DNA of 64,000 nt from Macrothele yani. Lineage: Eukaryota; Arthropoda; Arachnida; Araneae; Macrothelidae. Every line of letters starts with the position of its first letter. Position 1 is the first letter of the stretch. The translations under genes were made by a program, and so were the position numbers. Below, one piece after another: positions 32,603 through 44,730 of the stretch. The notes below the pieces were generated by a model, which saw only the letters and a program-made list of their open reading frames with translations, ran no database searches and was not told the origin of the DNA. Where the stretch lies: assembly GCA_039090855.1 (NCBI GenBank), contig CM077011.1, forward strand, positions 20,213,001 to 20,277,000, in the 5' to 3' direction.

Positions 32603-33590
32603 TCCTACTACATAAAAGACAAGACTTGCGATGGCGTGGGTCACTTTTTAAACATAAACAAACAACTAAGTATGCTGTTTAACAGAAGAAGACGAACGTT
32701 TATATTCCGATGTTCACACCGTGTTATCCGTAACCGTTCTTGTTTAATATTTTGTTTACATCTTTTTTCTTTCGTTCGAAATAAGAGTTCATTTTTTCGG
32801 GTGCAATGGAAGTGGAAGCACACAGTTGTAGGTTGTAAGATGCTTTACTTTACTGGCGCTGAGTAAGGCAAGGACGAACGTTACAATCCTTCGCGAACTT
32901 GACTGTTGTTTTAAACCTCACCTATGCCGCGCCAAAAAAGCAAGTTAGCTCTTTCATTAGATGAAAAGATTGAAGCTAAACGCCGCAAGTAGATTGCGAT
33001 CGAGCAAGGCCTTTAACAACGCACTGCAGTCGAAAGCCAAGAAGTTAACCGCAGCATTGTCGAATATGCCAGAAAAGAAAGAGACAGAAATGCAGTGCAG
33101 TTGGTAGAAATGCTGATATTCGACGTTTGCGTTATCATCGAAGTAACGTGATGCCGCGACATATTGAAGCTGAATCTCAGTGCATCAGAAATATTCATAT
33201 TGCAAAAGCACAGAATATGACCCTCGAACAAAACAAAGAACGCTACGCTCGAGAGGTTCAGAGATAATTAAAGAACATTAAGACAACGACAATTTCCTGT
33301 AAAACTCACTTTTGCTGTAACAATTAATAAGTCTTAAGGTTAAACACTCGAGAAAGTAAGTATCTACTTTCTTGAACCAGTGTTTAGTCATGCACAACTT
33401 TATGTTGCATTGCCAAAAGTTTGACGGTTTAATGATATCACATTTAAAATAGTCCATAGACCAGAACAAGGAAAAATACTTCCAGATTCCGAAAATATAT
33501 TTACAAAAATTCCGTCTACAAAGTTATTTTTCAAATTCGCTAACGTGATTGGTAAATGCTAAAAAAAATCACAAAAACAAGTGATACAAA
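32603..33590. other. Unassigned intronic sequence
   Basis: A short interrupted frame at 32923-33070 (MPRQKSKLALSLDEKIEAKR, then QRTAVESQEVNRSIVEYARK) has the repetitive Arg/Glu/Ala style of some transposon proteins, but I cannot assign it. Confidence 0.35.
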
Positions 33591-33815
33591 AAAATCCCCC
33601 CACCCCCCCCCCCAAAAAAAACATGGGGTAGCACGCGGAAAGGAGTCCACGTCCCTTACCAAGGGAGGATTATTATCCGGGAAACACTTCTGTATTTTGT
33701 ATTTCTATGCATGAACAATGAAGGAAATCAAGGCTATGTGTCAATGCACACTGATTATTTGCGATGCCTCCGCAATAAGAATAAGAATAATAATAATAAT
33801 AATAATAATAATAAA
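33591..33815. repeat. Poly-C/poly-A tract and (TAA)n microsatellite
   Basis: A homopolymer-rich stretch of C then A lies at 33596-33621, and about eleven AAT/TAA units at 33779-33815. Confidence 0.9.
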
Positions 33816-36800
33816 CGCTTAAATAGCAATAAGTGATTTCTAGAACTCGTTCTATTCTTATCTCAACGAGTTTACAGCTAGTACAAAAAGTAATTTAGTA
33901 AGAGGAAACCAATATTTCAAAAATACTTATTGCACGTATTATAAAGTAAAGCCACGGAAATTTGCTACCAAGATACCCATTTACATAGACACTTTGTTCA
34001 TAATTCTCTCTTAATAAAGAACATTTTTCATTCTCTCCGTTCTGCATTTTGTGTCTATTACACCAAATAAATCCTAAAAGCGAAATTACTAATTATTCGC
34101 TGTAAACTCTTTAAAGAAGTATTCCTCATCAAACTTAGTAGAAAAGCATCTTTAAACTTTCGTAGCACGAATAGTACTAAGTCGTGACAGCGCTTAAGTT
34201 TCAGCTGCAGTGTTTTCTTTCCATTTGCTATCCATCCACGGAAGGAGCAAAAGCCGAAAATTTACGGCATGTCGACCATCTGTTATTTCAGGACAGTGTA
34301 AATTAATTAAAGTCGTGTTAAGGCCAAAATGATTAATCCCGCTTCGGGCATGTCCCTCTTTCCAGTCCGTGACGAATCCTGATCGCAAGTTGCCCGAAGC
34401 CATTTTAACGGCGGGTAGTTCCTCGATGGACACGGGAAATCTTTCTACTTGCCTCTCGTGGAGCCGCGAATGCACTGCTTAATGCCTGATGCATATAATT
34501 TAGTGCTCTTTAAAGGGGAATGCGATACCTTAATTTTTGACAGCTGTTGCAGAAAATTTGTCATTCCGCTCGGAAGAATTCCGCATTAGTTCATGCGCTT
34601 TTCCCCAGTTGATTTCACAAAATCCATTTGCTAGAAGTTTGATCTATATATTTTACATCCACGGAGAGTGCAAAAGACGAAAAATTATTACGTGTACGAA
34701 ATATCCTTAACTTCCCCAGAAAGAAACACCGCATTTCGATTACACCAAGATTTATGTACTGCGGAATATTTACGCATAAACTTTAACAAAGTGTTTCTTA
34801 TCATTAACAATACAGGATGAATCTCGTTATGATAAACTTCGAAAAACACATCCGTAGTAAAGGAATTTTTTGTTTCATTCCGAGCACATGTCAGGAACAA
34901 ATCTTAAAAAATATGCACTTTCTTTAACGAATTGAAGCAACGAACCCTGCGATTTTTTCCCCGAAATAAAAAGAGCAACCATTTTAAAGGGGCTTCGCGA
35001 ATGTTCCATTTCGAATTCCCAAGAATAGTGAAACCAATTATCCTTTCATGGGAGTGTCAGACTAAGGTGAAAGTACAGGTAAAACCTGAAGCCACCTGCA
35101 TGAACATGCCTATTCAACAAAGCGGCTTTTATTTGCCCCTCCAATCCCCCCTCCATCGACAATTACGGAAACACCATTAATTGATAGTCGTTTCTCACTA
35201 GATTGCCTATAATGCTTTCATATGCTCAAGCTTGTGCATTTAAAATGTTTTTCATCACTCAGTATGGAATTACGCATTATTCGTATAGAGACTTTCCAGA
35301 TAAAGACGCTTTTTATCGAATCGAGTCTTTGTGGTAACGCTTCCGTCTCAGTGGGGCGCGTGTGTCTCTATCGTAACTACTGTCGTCTTCATAGCTTTTA
35401 TTCGCCTAAAAAAACGGTAAAAAATAAATACTATCAAATATTAAGGATACAATAAAAAAAGAAATTTAAGAAGTGCGTGTTCTAAGAAAAGGTGAGACAA
35501 CATGAGTAATAGTTTGATTGCGATTTGAAAAACCTTATGTCAAAATTAAAGATAAAATAACGGATAAAATATTAAACATCCTTGAAAAAATATTCTTAGT
35601 ATGAAAACAAAGCTTCTTTTTCTTTGGTTAGCTGTTCGAGCATGGAGCACCCCAATTAGTGGATTATTTAACAGACAAATATGCCTTAGATTTGACCGCA
35701 CTGAACGCAACCACTATTAGAGCATTAATAAGTAGGGACCTTTACTTACATTCGACTGAATTGCTTGAACGCAATTTTCAAGCTAATAATAAAAAATATT
35801 ACTGGAACATGCAGAAAATTTTACTTCAGTGTAACGAATAATTTTTTACCGCAGCTCTAATTTTGTTAAAATAGGATTTGACCTATCTTACAGCAGCGTG
35901 CATATAAAATAGGTTTGACGTATATTGCAGCTAACGCTGCATTTTTAAGAACTTCAGTTTTTTTTTGTTGTTGTTTTTTTTGAGGTCACGTTTTGATAAT
36001 ATTGGGTCTGCACCGGTATCGGCAGAAAGTTCGCTTTCAAGTACAAAAAACTGCTAATAAAAGATATTAACATCTTTTCAGTCATTCGTTCTCATTTTCA
36101 TTGCATCTGCTACCGAAATTAAGATTTCTTGGACTGTATATTGTGAATTCAATAGGATCAAATGTTCATTGCTCGGCAACATTCATGCCGTCAAATAGTC
36201 GCCATATATTCATCTAGTCAGATTTCGAGCGATATTTTAAAATAGCGAAGTTTTTACCACGAGGTCTTGTGACGAAATGCATATCGTTTAAAATTTACGG
36301 AGAAAACGCAATGGCTATAAACAATGTGAAACTTTGGTGAAGATAGGTTGGAAACTCCAGAATGAACATTCATGAACATTTGAATGAAATTAGATTTAAA
36401 GTGGAGACACGAGGCATATCCAATATAGCCTTCTACTCATGGATGAAGCTGAAAATCGCGCTGTTTTTGCAACCCCCTTCTTGTCGGGATCTTAGATTTG
36501 TGCGTGAATTTCGTGAACACTTTCCCTTATAAGATGATGATTTTTTAATAAGCTGCTGTCAGCATCTTAGGTTATCAGCTTCTGATTTACATAAGTTTGC
36601 GGGTACAAAAAGTCAATAAACTGTAATGTAAGTGATTTAAATAATTACTGACATCCTAAACAGGAGTCTATAACCGCTCAGTTATTTTTTTCTCCATGAA
36701 ACTTTTTAATATTCAAGAAAACAAAAAGGCAAGGAAATGGACGTTTCCAGTACTTCACGTACGTAGAACGCCACATATTAACAATACGCAACATTTAATT

Positions 36801-37023
36801 TTAATATATTCCCTATCATTTTTTTTCTTAAGTTTGAAATTCACTGAGTGTAGTTTAGTGTCTTCTTCGTTCGTGTACCAATTTTCAGACAGGAAACATT
36901 TCTTGTGTGTGAACTTATGTAATTTAATTTTCTCTATTGCAATTACAGCGGCGCATTTTCACTTGTCGTACAACTTAAGATTTTTTCTCTAGGCTCAGGT
37001 TCAGTACTTCGGGGTCCTAGTGA
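33816..37023. other. Unassigned intronic sequence, about 3.2 kb
   Basis: AT-rich. Related words (CATCCACGG followed by GTGCAAAAGACGAAAA or a variant) at 34232 and 34659 hint at an old duplication, but I could not extend it reliably. No gene is seen, and the longest frames (93-98 codons) lack motifs. Confidence 0.45.
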
Positions 37024-37170
37024 AAGACTGACTTCGCTGCCCCTATTTCTGAGTAATAAGCGTCCATTGCTGCCCTTATTCATTTTAGTCTGATTTGGCT
37101 GCCCTTATTTCTGAGTGAAAAGCGTCCATGGCGGACCTTATTCATTTTAATCTGACTTGGCTGTCCTTAT
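37024..37170 (+). repeat. 62-bp tandem repeat interrupted by a LINE
   Basis: TTCTGAGTAATAAGCGTCCA at 37047 and TTCTGAGTGAAAAGCGTCCA at 37109 are 62 bp apart. A third unit begins GACTTGGCTGTCCTTAT and stops at 37170; its continuation TTCTGAGTGAAAAGCGTCCA resumes at 38792, after LINE copy 2. Confidence 0.9.
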
Positions 37171-38790
37171 AGAGGCGAAATTTTGACAAGAGTGAAAGAT
37201 TTCTACTCCAAATTATATGAAAGGGATGATACATGCACTCCAGACATCATGAAAGATACCAGTACCAGAGTTCCTCCAGTCCTTCCAGCAGACGTTGCAC
37301 ATGCAATCAAGAACATGAAGCGGGGAAAAGCTCCAGGAGAAGATGGAATTACTGTAGACATCATACAAGAAGCAAGTGGAGAAATCGAAACAGTACTCGC
37401 CCAAATTTTCACTCGATGCCTTAATGAAGAAAAGATTCCTGAGGATTGGAACACCGCTACAATGATCCTGCTACATAAGAAAGGTGACATTGAGGATCTC
37501 GGAAACTACAGACCTATCAGCCTCCTATCAGTAGTTTATAAAATCTTCACTAAAGTTCTTTCACACCGCTTGAAGGTAACACTGGACATGGCTCAACCGA
37601 GAGAACAAGCTGGATTCAGGAGTGGCTACAGCACAATAGATCATATCCATGTGCTGAGAGAACTAATTGAAAGAGCGAGGGAATATGAACTTCCATTGTG
37701 CATGGCTTTTATCGATTATGAAAAAGCCTTTGATTCGGTGAAACCATCAGCAGTTACAATGGCTCTGAAAACCTGCGGTATTGAAGATGCATACATTAAT
37801 ATTATTAATAACATCTATGAAAATGCAAGTGAAAAGATTAGGCTGTTTGAAAATACAACACACGTAAAAATTGGAAAGGGAGTGAGACAAGGTGACACCA
37901 TATCTCCGAAGCTCTTTAATGCCACATTGGAGGGTGTTTTTCAGTCACTGAACTGGGAAAACAAGGGGATAAAGATTAATGGAGATTATCTAACCCACCT
38001 TTGTTTTGCTGATGACGTAGTCATTTTTGCAACTAGCCCATCAGAGCTGCAGAGTATGATCCAGGAACTTGCTGACAAGAGTAAAGAAGTGGGATTAAAA
38101 ATGAACTTTCAGAAGACAAAAGTGATGTTCAATGCTTTTACAAGAAATGAAGATTTATCGATTGATGGAGAAAAGCTTTAGATAACAGACACGTACGTTT
38201 ATCTTGGACAGCAGATATCAAGTGAGGGTCACTTTGATGAAGAAATTAATCTGCGTACAAAACTTGCCTGGAGAGCTTTTGGAAGAAACAGCATAATTTT
38301 CAAGAGCAATATGCCATTATGTCTTAAAAGAAAAGTGTTTGATCAATGCATCCTTCCAGTGCTTACGTATGGTGCGGAGACGTGGACCTTAACTAAAAGA
38401 GACATACAAAGGCTGCAGACAACTCAAAGAAGCATGGAGAGGTGCATACTTGGTGTAACCAGGAGAGATAAGAAGAGGAACTCGTGGATCCGAAAAATGA
38501 CAAGAGTGGAAGACATCATGATCAGAGTTAAATCCCTGAAATGGCAATGGGCTGGACATACTGCCAGAAGGACAGATCATCGATGGACAGCCGAAATTTT
38601 AGATTGGATTCCAAGGGACAGGAAAAGACCCAGAAGAAGACCACATGGGAGATGGGTGGATGAAATTCGAAAGTATGCAGGGGTGACATGGAGGAGACTG
38701 GCACAAGACAGACCGTTGTGGAGGAAACTTGGGGAGACCTTCGTCCAGCAGTGGATTGATAATGGTTGACAATGATGATGATGATGATGA
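37171..38790 (+). pseudogene. RTE-clade LINE with one premature stop (copy 2)
   Basis: The frame reads MKDTSTRVPPVLPADVAHAI, MKRGKAPGEDGITVDIIQEA, LLHKKGDIEDLGNYRPISLL, AFIDYEKAFDSVKPSAV, GKGVRQGDTISPKLFNATLE, LTHLCFADDVVIFATSPSEL and, after the stop, LGQQISSEGH-type sequence and LKRKVFDQCILPVLTYGAET to FVQQWIDNG. A single TAG at 38179-38181 replaces the Glu codon seen in copy 1. The rest is in one frame to the stop at 38767. It is 5'-truncated (no endonuclease) and ends in (ATG)n. It lies exactly within the third unit of a 62-bp repeat and shows almost no target duplication. Confidence 0.92.
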
Positions 38791-39415
38791 TTTCTGAGTG
38801 AAAAGCGTCCATGGTTCTTAATCGTTAAAATATCAATTTTCAGTTCGATTTGTGAAATATTATTCTTTAATAGATAGAAATCGAAATTTAAAAAATGTAT
38901 ATAACTTATTAAATATACAAAATTTAAGCTTGCCAGTTATCCTCAAGACCTCTCCTACAGTGTGTTTATATTTGCAAATGCCATTTACATTGGTTTCGGG
39001 CCTAAGGTCTCACAAACGTTTTTTCACATAAATGAAGATTCGCTTTAAGCACACTAATTAAAACCATAGTAAAAAACACAAACGTGGAAAACTTATCTTT
39101 TCTACAGTATCGTAATTTTTATAATATATTTTAATCGTCTTCAGCCGTAATCCTCTGATACCGAATATTTTTACAAGTCGTAGGTTTGCATTAATCAAAC
39201 GATCTGTTCTAGCCCGTAGTCATGGAAACTGTAATCATGTAAAAATTGGTATATCCGAGGCGTTCTGCTTTTCACTGAACAAAGGAAATTTTTCTACCAT
39301 TTTGTTTATTGACAACACATTCCTTATTTGTTATTGACATTTTATTTTTAAAATCGCGGAAAAGATACTAACTTTCATGGTAAAGCACAAAGGTGGGGAA
39401 AATATGTTTTCATAT
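38791..39415. other. Unassigned intronic sequence
   Basis: It begins with the remainder of the interrupted 62-bp repeat unit (to about 38815). Nothing else is recognised. Confidence 0.5.
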
Positions 39416-39606
39416 AACTTCATTTAACAACATCCTTATAGAAATGAACTTCATTTAACGGCATCCTTATAGAAAATGGACTTCATTTAACGGCATCCTC
39501 AAAGAAAATGAATTTCATTTAACGACAGCTTTATAGAAAATTGACTTCACTTAACGACATCCTTATAGAAAGTGGATTTCATTTAACGGCATCCTTTTAA
39601 AAAATG
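39416..39606 (+). repeat. 32-bp tandem repeat, 6 copies
   Basis: TTCATTTAACGGCATCCTTA and close variants start near 39419, 39450, 39482, 39514, 39546 and 39578. Confidence 0.93.
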
Positions 39607-40946
39607 GAAGTGGCGGAAAGGAAAAGCGCAGTAGTATACCAGCGTAGGGCAAAGGCCGATTTGCAGCCCGTCGCCATAATTTCCTTTGCCCAGAACTGTA
39701 AAACTACAGAAGAAACTTAGTTGAAATTTCACCTTTGTAGCTTACACCGAAGTGAAATAAATTGTGTGCATCGCAATTCTGCTTTTCTGACGGATGCGAT
39801 GCTACGTTGCGGGCATACTTCCCGTCGTGAGCTGCATATTTTTGCACTGTACTCAAAGCGTGCGGAAGCGAATATTGCTTGTTCTTTTATGTCTGGCTGT
39901 ATTTTGTTCGGGAGAGCGTTGGAATTTTTCATCAGGCGGGACAGTCAGTCACCGGTTTTAAGACAGAGCAGGCGTTGTCTTTGTCAGAAGCCGACGCAGG
40001 ACGTAAAGAGAAATTTTACTTGGAAGCAGTGGTAAGGCGGTATAGATGATGAGAGAGAGAGAGAGACAGATAGTGTATCATTCTTCGTAGCGAATAGAAG
40101 GAGGCCACGACGGAGAACAAACCGAGAAACTCGAAAGGGAGAAGAGTGTGCGCAAATCAGTGGCTCGATTACGGAATCCGAAAAAAATAATGTAACCAGG
40201 TCATCATAGATTTAACGGGATGAAGCTACAATAACTATTTTATATATGGTGAGGTTAAATCATCTTCCATATCCTTAGCTTTAATTATGAGATAATCCTT
40301 CCCCCCCCATTTAGGTGCAGCTGCGTCTCGTAGGAAGATGTCGTCGAGTTCAATTTCATGGAATTTTATTCTTATGAGAGGAAGAAGGTAGACTTATGTG
40401 AAAAAAAATAGATTTTATGGAAAGTGGAAATTTCTTATGTGGAGAAATTTTATTCTTTGAGGGAAGTATCGAGATATTCTCACATCTTCTGTTTAACACA
40501 GGGGTGTAAACGTAGGGGGCTCAGAAAGTGACGGACAGAGAGAAAGCAATTAAGGAATTTTCGCGCTTTCTGAGAGCAGCTGAACAAGAGCAGAAAAAAG
40601 TGGGGTCTGAAGTGACCAGGAAGGAAAAATGTACAACGCAGGGGATTCGGATCGACGCTCGAGAAGTAAGAGGCTGGAACGATTTTCCTTCAGCTCTAAA
40701 AGATGACGAGAAAACGAGGGAAAGTATTAGTAATTTAGAATGTCCAATACCGAAGAGTGAGACCGGACAGAAATAAATGAGAAAAACGAAAACTTACAAT
40801 AGCAGCAAGAGAACTGTAGAGTTCAAGAAACAGATCAACGTGTTAACAATATCGATAAACCCAAAGAAACCAGGACAAAGTTTGAAAGATCATCCTCTAA
40901 ACTTCAGAGAATAAACGTATTCATCCCTACTAAAAAAACGAAAAGA
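39607..40946. other. Unassigned intronic sequence
   Basis: A (GA)n tract lies at 40050-40063. An 82-codon highly charged plus-strand frame (40528-40776; KEFSRFLRAAEQEQKKV, TRESISNLECPIPKS) is unrecognised and could be chance. Confidence 0.4.
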
Positions 40947-40948
40947 TA

Positions 40949-42704
40949 CAGTAGTGGCCACAATTGTGGAAACCTTTTGGAAATAGTGTATTTCGGAGAT
41001 TTGATGGCTCATAACACCACTTTTGTTTTGATTAATGCCATAAAAGTATATATCAATGGAAAGATAATTTCATCAAGAATGTATTGCAATAACTTTTATG
41101 AAGGATTTTGTATTAGAACAGTAGGCAGTTATAAAGAACAAAAGTGAAACACGTAGAAAAAATGAGATATGCAAAAATTCTCACCATGTCAGTTAATACT
41201 TAGTTGGGTAAACTTTAGGGTTAATTACGGCCTTACAACGCCTTCCCATGGAGTGAACCAAGATTTTTAGTTCTGCAGCTGTTATAATGTGAAATCAAGA
41301 TTTAATTATTGCTTCTATCAATTGCGTTTTATTGCTGGGTTGCTTCTGACTAACAAATTCCTTTAGTAGGCTCCACAGATTTTCGATGGGGTTAAGGTCT
41401 GGGCTATTCTCAGGCTATTCCAGCAGTGGAATATGATTATATTTAAACCACTTTTTTGCACACAGCAGCAACATGACATGGAACTGAATCCTGTTCAAGT
41501 ATAAATGCTTCGTTATCTTGAAAAAGATCACGTGTGGAAGTCTTCAGTTTGGGCTCAAGTATTTTATTATTGTATTTTTGGCCATTTGCATTCCCATTAA
41601 TCACGCATATTCTGACCACACCTTTTGATGTCATACAACCCCAGATCATAACACTAACTGGGTATTTCACGGTACATGTAATGCAATCAGGATTCAAATC
41701 TTCTCCGATTCTTCTCCTTACGTATTTTATGCCATCACTACCAAACATGGAGATTTTGGTCTCATCACTCTAAATAACACTGTCCCATTGTTTCGCTATC
41801 CAGTTAACATGAGTTTTAGCCCAGTTTCATCTTTTCAATCTTTGTTTGAGAGATAAAAATCGCTTTTTTCGTGGAATTCCAGCTTTTAGACCAAATTCCT
41901 GCAGTCTGCGCCGAACAGTCCTTGCACTCAACTTTACATTGCATTGTGCGTTTCATCTTTTATACAGCCAGATTATTTTCTTCTGTCACCTAGGCATTGT
42001 CTCTTAATTCCTCTATCATCACTTGCTGTTGTGCACCTTTCCTTACCTTTACCAGTCTGGTTGTGCACCTTTCCCTACCTTTACCAGTCAGTCACATCTT
42101 CAAACATTTAGATATGCCACCTTTGGTTAAGTTTTCACCAATTTTTCTTCTAATTTCTTCATAACTGAAGCCTTGTTCACTTTATAGTACTATTTCACAT
42201 CGTTTTCTGAGTGACCAGTCAACTCTTTGTGCCATTTCTTTAATTTTATTACGTTTTACAAGCTCACTAAATGAAAGAACACACAAAAAAAAAAAAAAAA
42301 TCTTGATAGCAATCACATAACACAATGACAAATGTCCTCCTCTGAGCTCCAATACATGACATCAATAGCTGAATCCTACTGTGACCTGATTGGCTCATTG
42401 CCAAAAAAAGATGACAGCTGATTGGCTCTCTAAATACTCGTGCTCATTGGCAACATTCAAATGAAGGAAAGTTACTTCGTATCAACCTAAGCAAGTTGTT
42501 CTTCCTTTTTCTGGTTATTTGGCTATAACTTTTCATGGAATACAGGTAATTAAATACACTTTGTTGCATTACATTTTTGATGAAATTATCTTTACCTTGT
42601 TATATAATTTTATGGTATTACTCCAAAATAAAATGGTGTTATGAGCCATCAAACCTCAAAAATACACTTTTTCCAAAAGGTTTCCACAACTTTGGCCACT
42701 ACTG
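40949..42704 (-). mobile_element. Tc1-type element with long TIRs
   Basis: The left end CAGTAGTGGCCACAATTGTG and the right end (minus strand) CAGTAGTGGCCAAAGTTGTG are inverted. The match continues through GGAAACCTTTTGGAAA, TTTGATGGCTCATAACACCA and AGATAATTTCATCAA, about 180 bp in all. TA flanks both ends (40947-40948, 42705-42706). At 1756 bp with long TIRs it differs from the short-TIR Tc1 copies elsewhere. Confidence 0.92.
41195..42235 (-). pseudogene. Transposase of the 40949-42704 element
   Basis: The start at 42235 reads MAQRVDWSLRKRCEIVL, then FSYEEIRRKIGENLTKGGIS (HTH). The catalytic half reads MFGSDGIKYVRRRIGEDLNP, VSVMIWGCMTSKGVVRICVI, EAFILEQDSVPCHVAAVCKK (second Asp) and PENSPDLNPIENLWSLLKEF (Glu), ending near MGRRCKAVINPKVYPTKY. 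Stops and frameshifts occur in the N-terminal third, next to a small tandem duplication (GTGCACCTTTCC...TTTACCAGTC, 42031-42088). Confidence 0.85.
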
Positions 42705-42709
42705 TAAAA

Positions 42710-42794
42710 GTGACGAAACAGTACGTAAAACATATGCTGAAATTAAGATAAATCCTAATTTCTCCATATGTTTTACATATTTGTTTCGTCACGG
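42710..42794. repeat. Hairpin of about 85 bp beside the Tc1 element
   Basis: GTGACGAAACAGTACGTAAA at 42711 and its inverse ending at 42793 pair through AAAACATATG and AAATTA, with a very short loop near 42750. The two strands consequently translate alike. Confidence 0.85.
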
Positions 42795-43233
42795 GGGAAA
42801 TACAGGCTGAACCCCGACACTTAGAAATTCTCTGCAAGCGAAGGTCCAACGAACCCTTCACACAGAGCACTGAAACACAATTAAGTGAGAAGCCCTGCGA
42901 CAGTAACATAAAGCAATGAATCATTGTTCGATATATTCGTAAACATTTTGTCCCATAACTGAAGGTTGGCTTTAAGTGCAGTGTTTAAAACTGTAGTATA
43001 AAACACAAACCAGGGAAAATTAGACAGAGGTATCAAGAAATTTAAAGCTTCCACTAAAGTAAATGGCACCACTACTACATTCGCTAATTTCAATGAAAGG
43101 ACCACCATTTTACTGAAGGATTGGCAATGATTTCAACAAATGTACAAAATACAAAATTGTGTTTAAAAATTCTCCCACCCATGCAAATTTTTTTTCCGTC
43201 ACCCAGAACTCTGATTCCAGATTGCTACAAGGC
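42795..43233. other. Unassigned intronic sequence
   Basis: No feature recognised. Confidence 0.5.
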
Positions 43234-43426
43234 TGGAGTTTACACAGTACCTTGTGTGGGCAACAGTTTCTATGAGGACCAAAAACAAGGAAACGTCTTG
43301 AGTTTACACTATACATTGCACGTGCAACAACTTCTGTGATGTCCAAACACAAAGAAACCTCTTGAGAATCCACCGTGCCTTTTGCGTGCAACAACTTTCA
43401 TGAGGTCCAAACACAAATAACCCTCT
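43234..43426 (+). repeat. Degenerate tandem repeat, about 65 bp, 3 copies
   Basis: Three units share GTGCAACAACTTC-like and GAGGTCCAAACACAAA-like words followed by an AAACCTCTTGAG-like end, near 43235-43300, 43301-43364 and 43365-43426. Confidence 0.8.
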
Positions 43427-44414
43427 ATTCCCGCTTGAAGCAACAAAATCTTGCAGATCTACACCAAAACAACACAAAATATGCTTTTCCAGAACGTTCA
43501 ACTGATCCAAACGATGTTAAACGGGAAGATAGGAAATTAATCTTTAAGCCACTTTTCCTTCCTCATCTCAACAGAAGTAAATCGTTGGCGATTTTCAATG
43601 ACAAGAATCAGGGTTTAAAGAGAGATTTAAGCCCTGATGAAAACGTTCTCATCTTCTGGGAAGCTGTAGTTAAGACACTGGAATGATGAACGCTCCTGAT
43701 TTTTTTTATTTAAATCACGTCACTATAAGTGCATTTTTCTATATTGTTACCTTTTTACAAACTGCATTTTCGCTAACTGAACGTATTGTTAGACCTACTC
43801 CTGATGAAACACAACTGCACTTATGTCGAAACATGTAGAGTGCCTCACTATTTTGTAAGTTTCTTAGCTTACTGATACCTTTTGTGCATAAAATAGAAAA
43901 TTGTAGTTTCCAACCAACATTCTCATAATTGTTAGATGGTGTACACTCCGCGGGATCTTTGAGAATCAATTTCGAAACGTGTTGCACTGCTTTTTTCTGT
44001 CTAGTATCATTCTCGATTTCAGTATAATTTAAATGATCAAGATGAGGTAGCAATGTCTGTATGAGTATTTTAGCAAATGTTACAAATTAGATATACGAAT
44101 AAAATAAAAAACGCAGAAAGAATAGTGAAAACAGGATGAAGAACCTGAAACATTTCTAGGTGCACCTCTGAAAAAGCAAAAATGCGTACATTAGCTCTTG
44201 ACGTTTTCAATAATTTTATTTTAAAAAGTAATTCATATTGTAAATGTGATTATCGTAAAAGACAGTATATTATTAAAATGAGCGGGTTCTAAAAGTGGCA
44301 GTCTTAGCCAGACGCTTTGCTATGTCTTGTGCACCTAACACCAAAACTCTACCGAAGAACCTTCTTGACAGCACGACATGCAGTGCTGCTGTAAAAGACT
44401 ATCGTCAGGCCAGT
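43427..44414. other. Unassigned intronic sequence
   Basis: CCTGATGAAACACAACTGCA and GTCGAAACATG at 43800-43835 resemble the 3' non-coding end of Penelope-like elements, but no coding part is visible. Confidence 0.4.
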
Positions 44415-44730
44415 CAGAAACGCGCCATCCCCCTCTGTGTAGGGGCAAGTAAGTTTCAGTGGGAGCGATTCGAGAGGGTGCAGAACCGAGCACTCCAAAC
44501 GATCACGTGATTTTTCTATCAGATTAACCACTGATTTCCTCAAAAAAGCTGCTGCATATCCAAATTGTTAGCGGTGCAGTAGACTATAACCCCATTGCAG
44601 TTCTTAGGTATCTGAGAATTAAGGCGGCGGTCACTGCTATCCCGCGACTAGAACAAAGGGATGCCAACGCTTTTGAGCACCGTTTCTAGCGCTGAGAGTT
44701 CCGAACCAGATGAAGGAGTGGATGGTATTG
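44415..44730 (+). pseudogene. Possible jockey/CR1-like LINE reverse transcriptase tail
   Basis: The frame reads IPLCVGASKFQWERFERVQN then RALQTIT. This resembles the segment of non-LTR retrotransposon RTs where a Leu/Gln pair, VQNRAL and an ITG motif occur (QNRALR-x-ITG). It then breaks at a stop, with a DANAFEHRF-like piece near 44660. Only one short motif supports it. Confidence 0.35.

Noticed and set aside
32923..33270. Charged frame MPRQKSKLALSLDEKIEAKR and following QRTAVESQEV, possibly a Helitron- or transposon-related protein
   Set aside because: It has stops, is short and has no specific motif, so any name would be a guess.
34220..34800. Possible duplicated block (CATCCACGG...GACGAAAA words) in the 34-kb region
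   Set aside because: I could not extend the match over a continuous length by eye.
40528..40776. 82-codon charged frame as a small host gene
   Set aside because: No recognisable domain, promoter or homologous pattern; the length is within chance for this region.
43739..44053. 104-codon minus-strand frame near a Penelope-like 3' motif
   Set aside because: The peptide shows no RT or GIY-YIG feature; only the non-coding CCTGATGAAACAC wording is suggestive.
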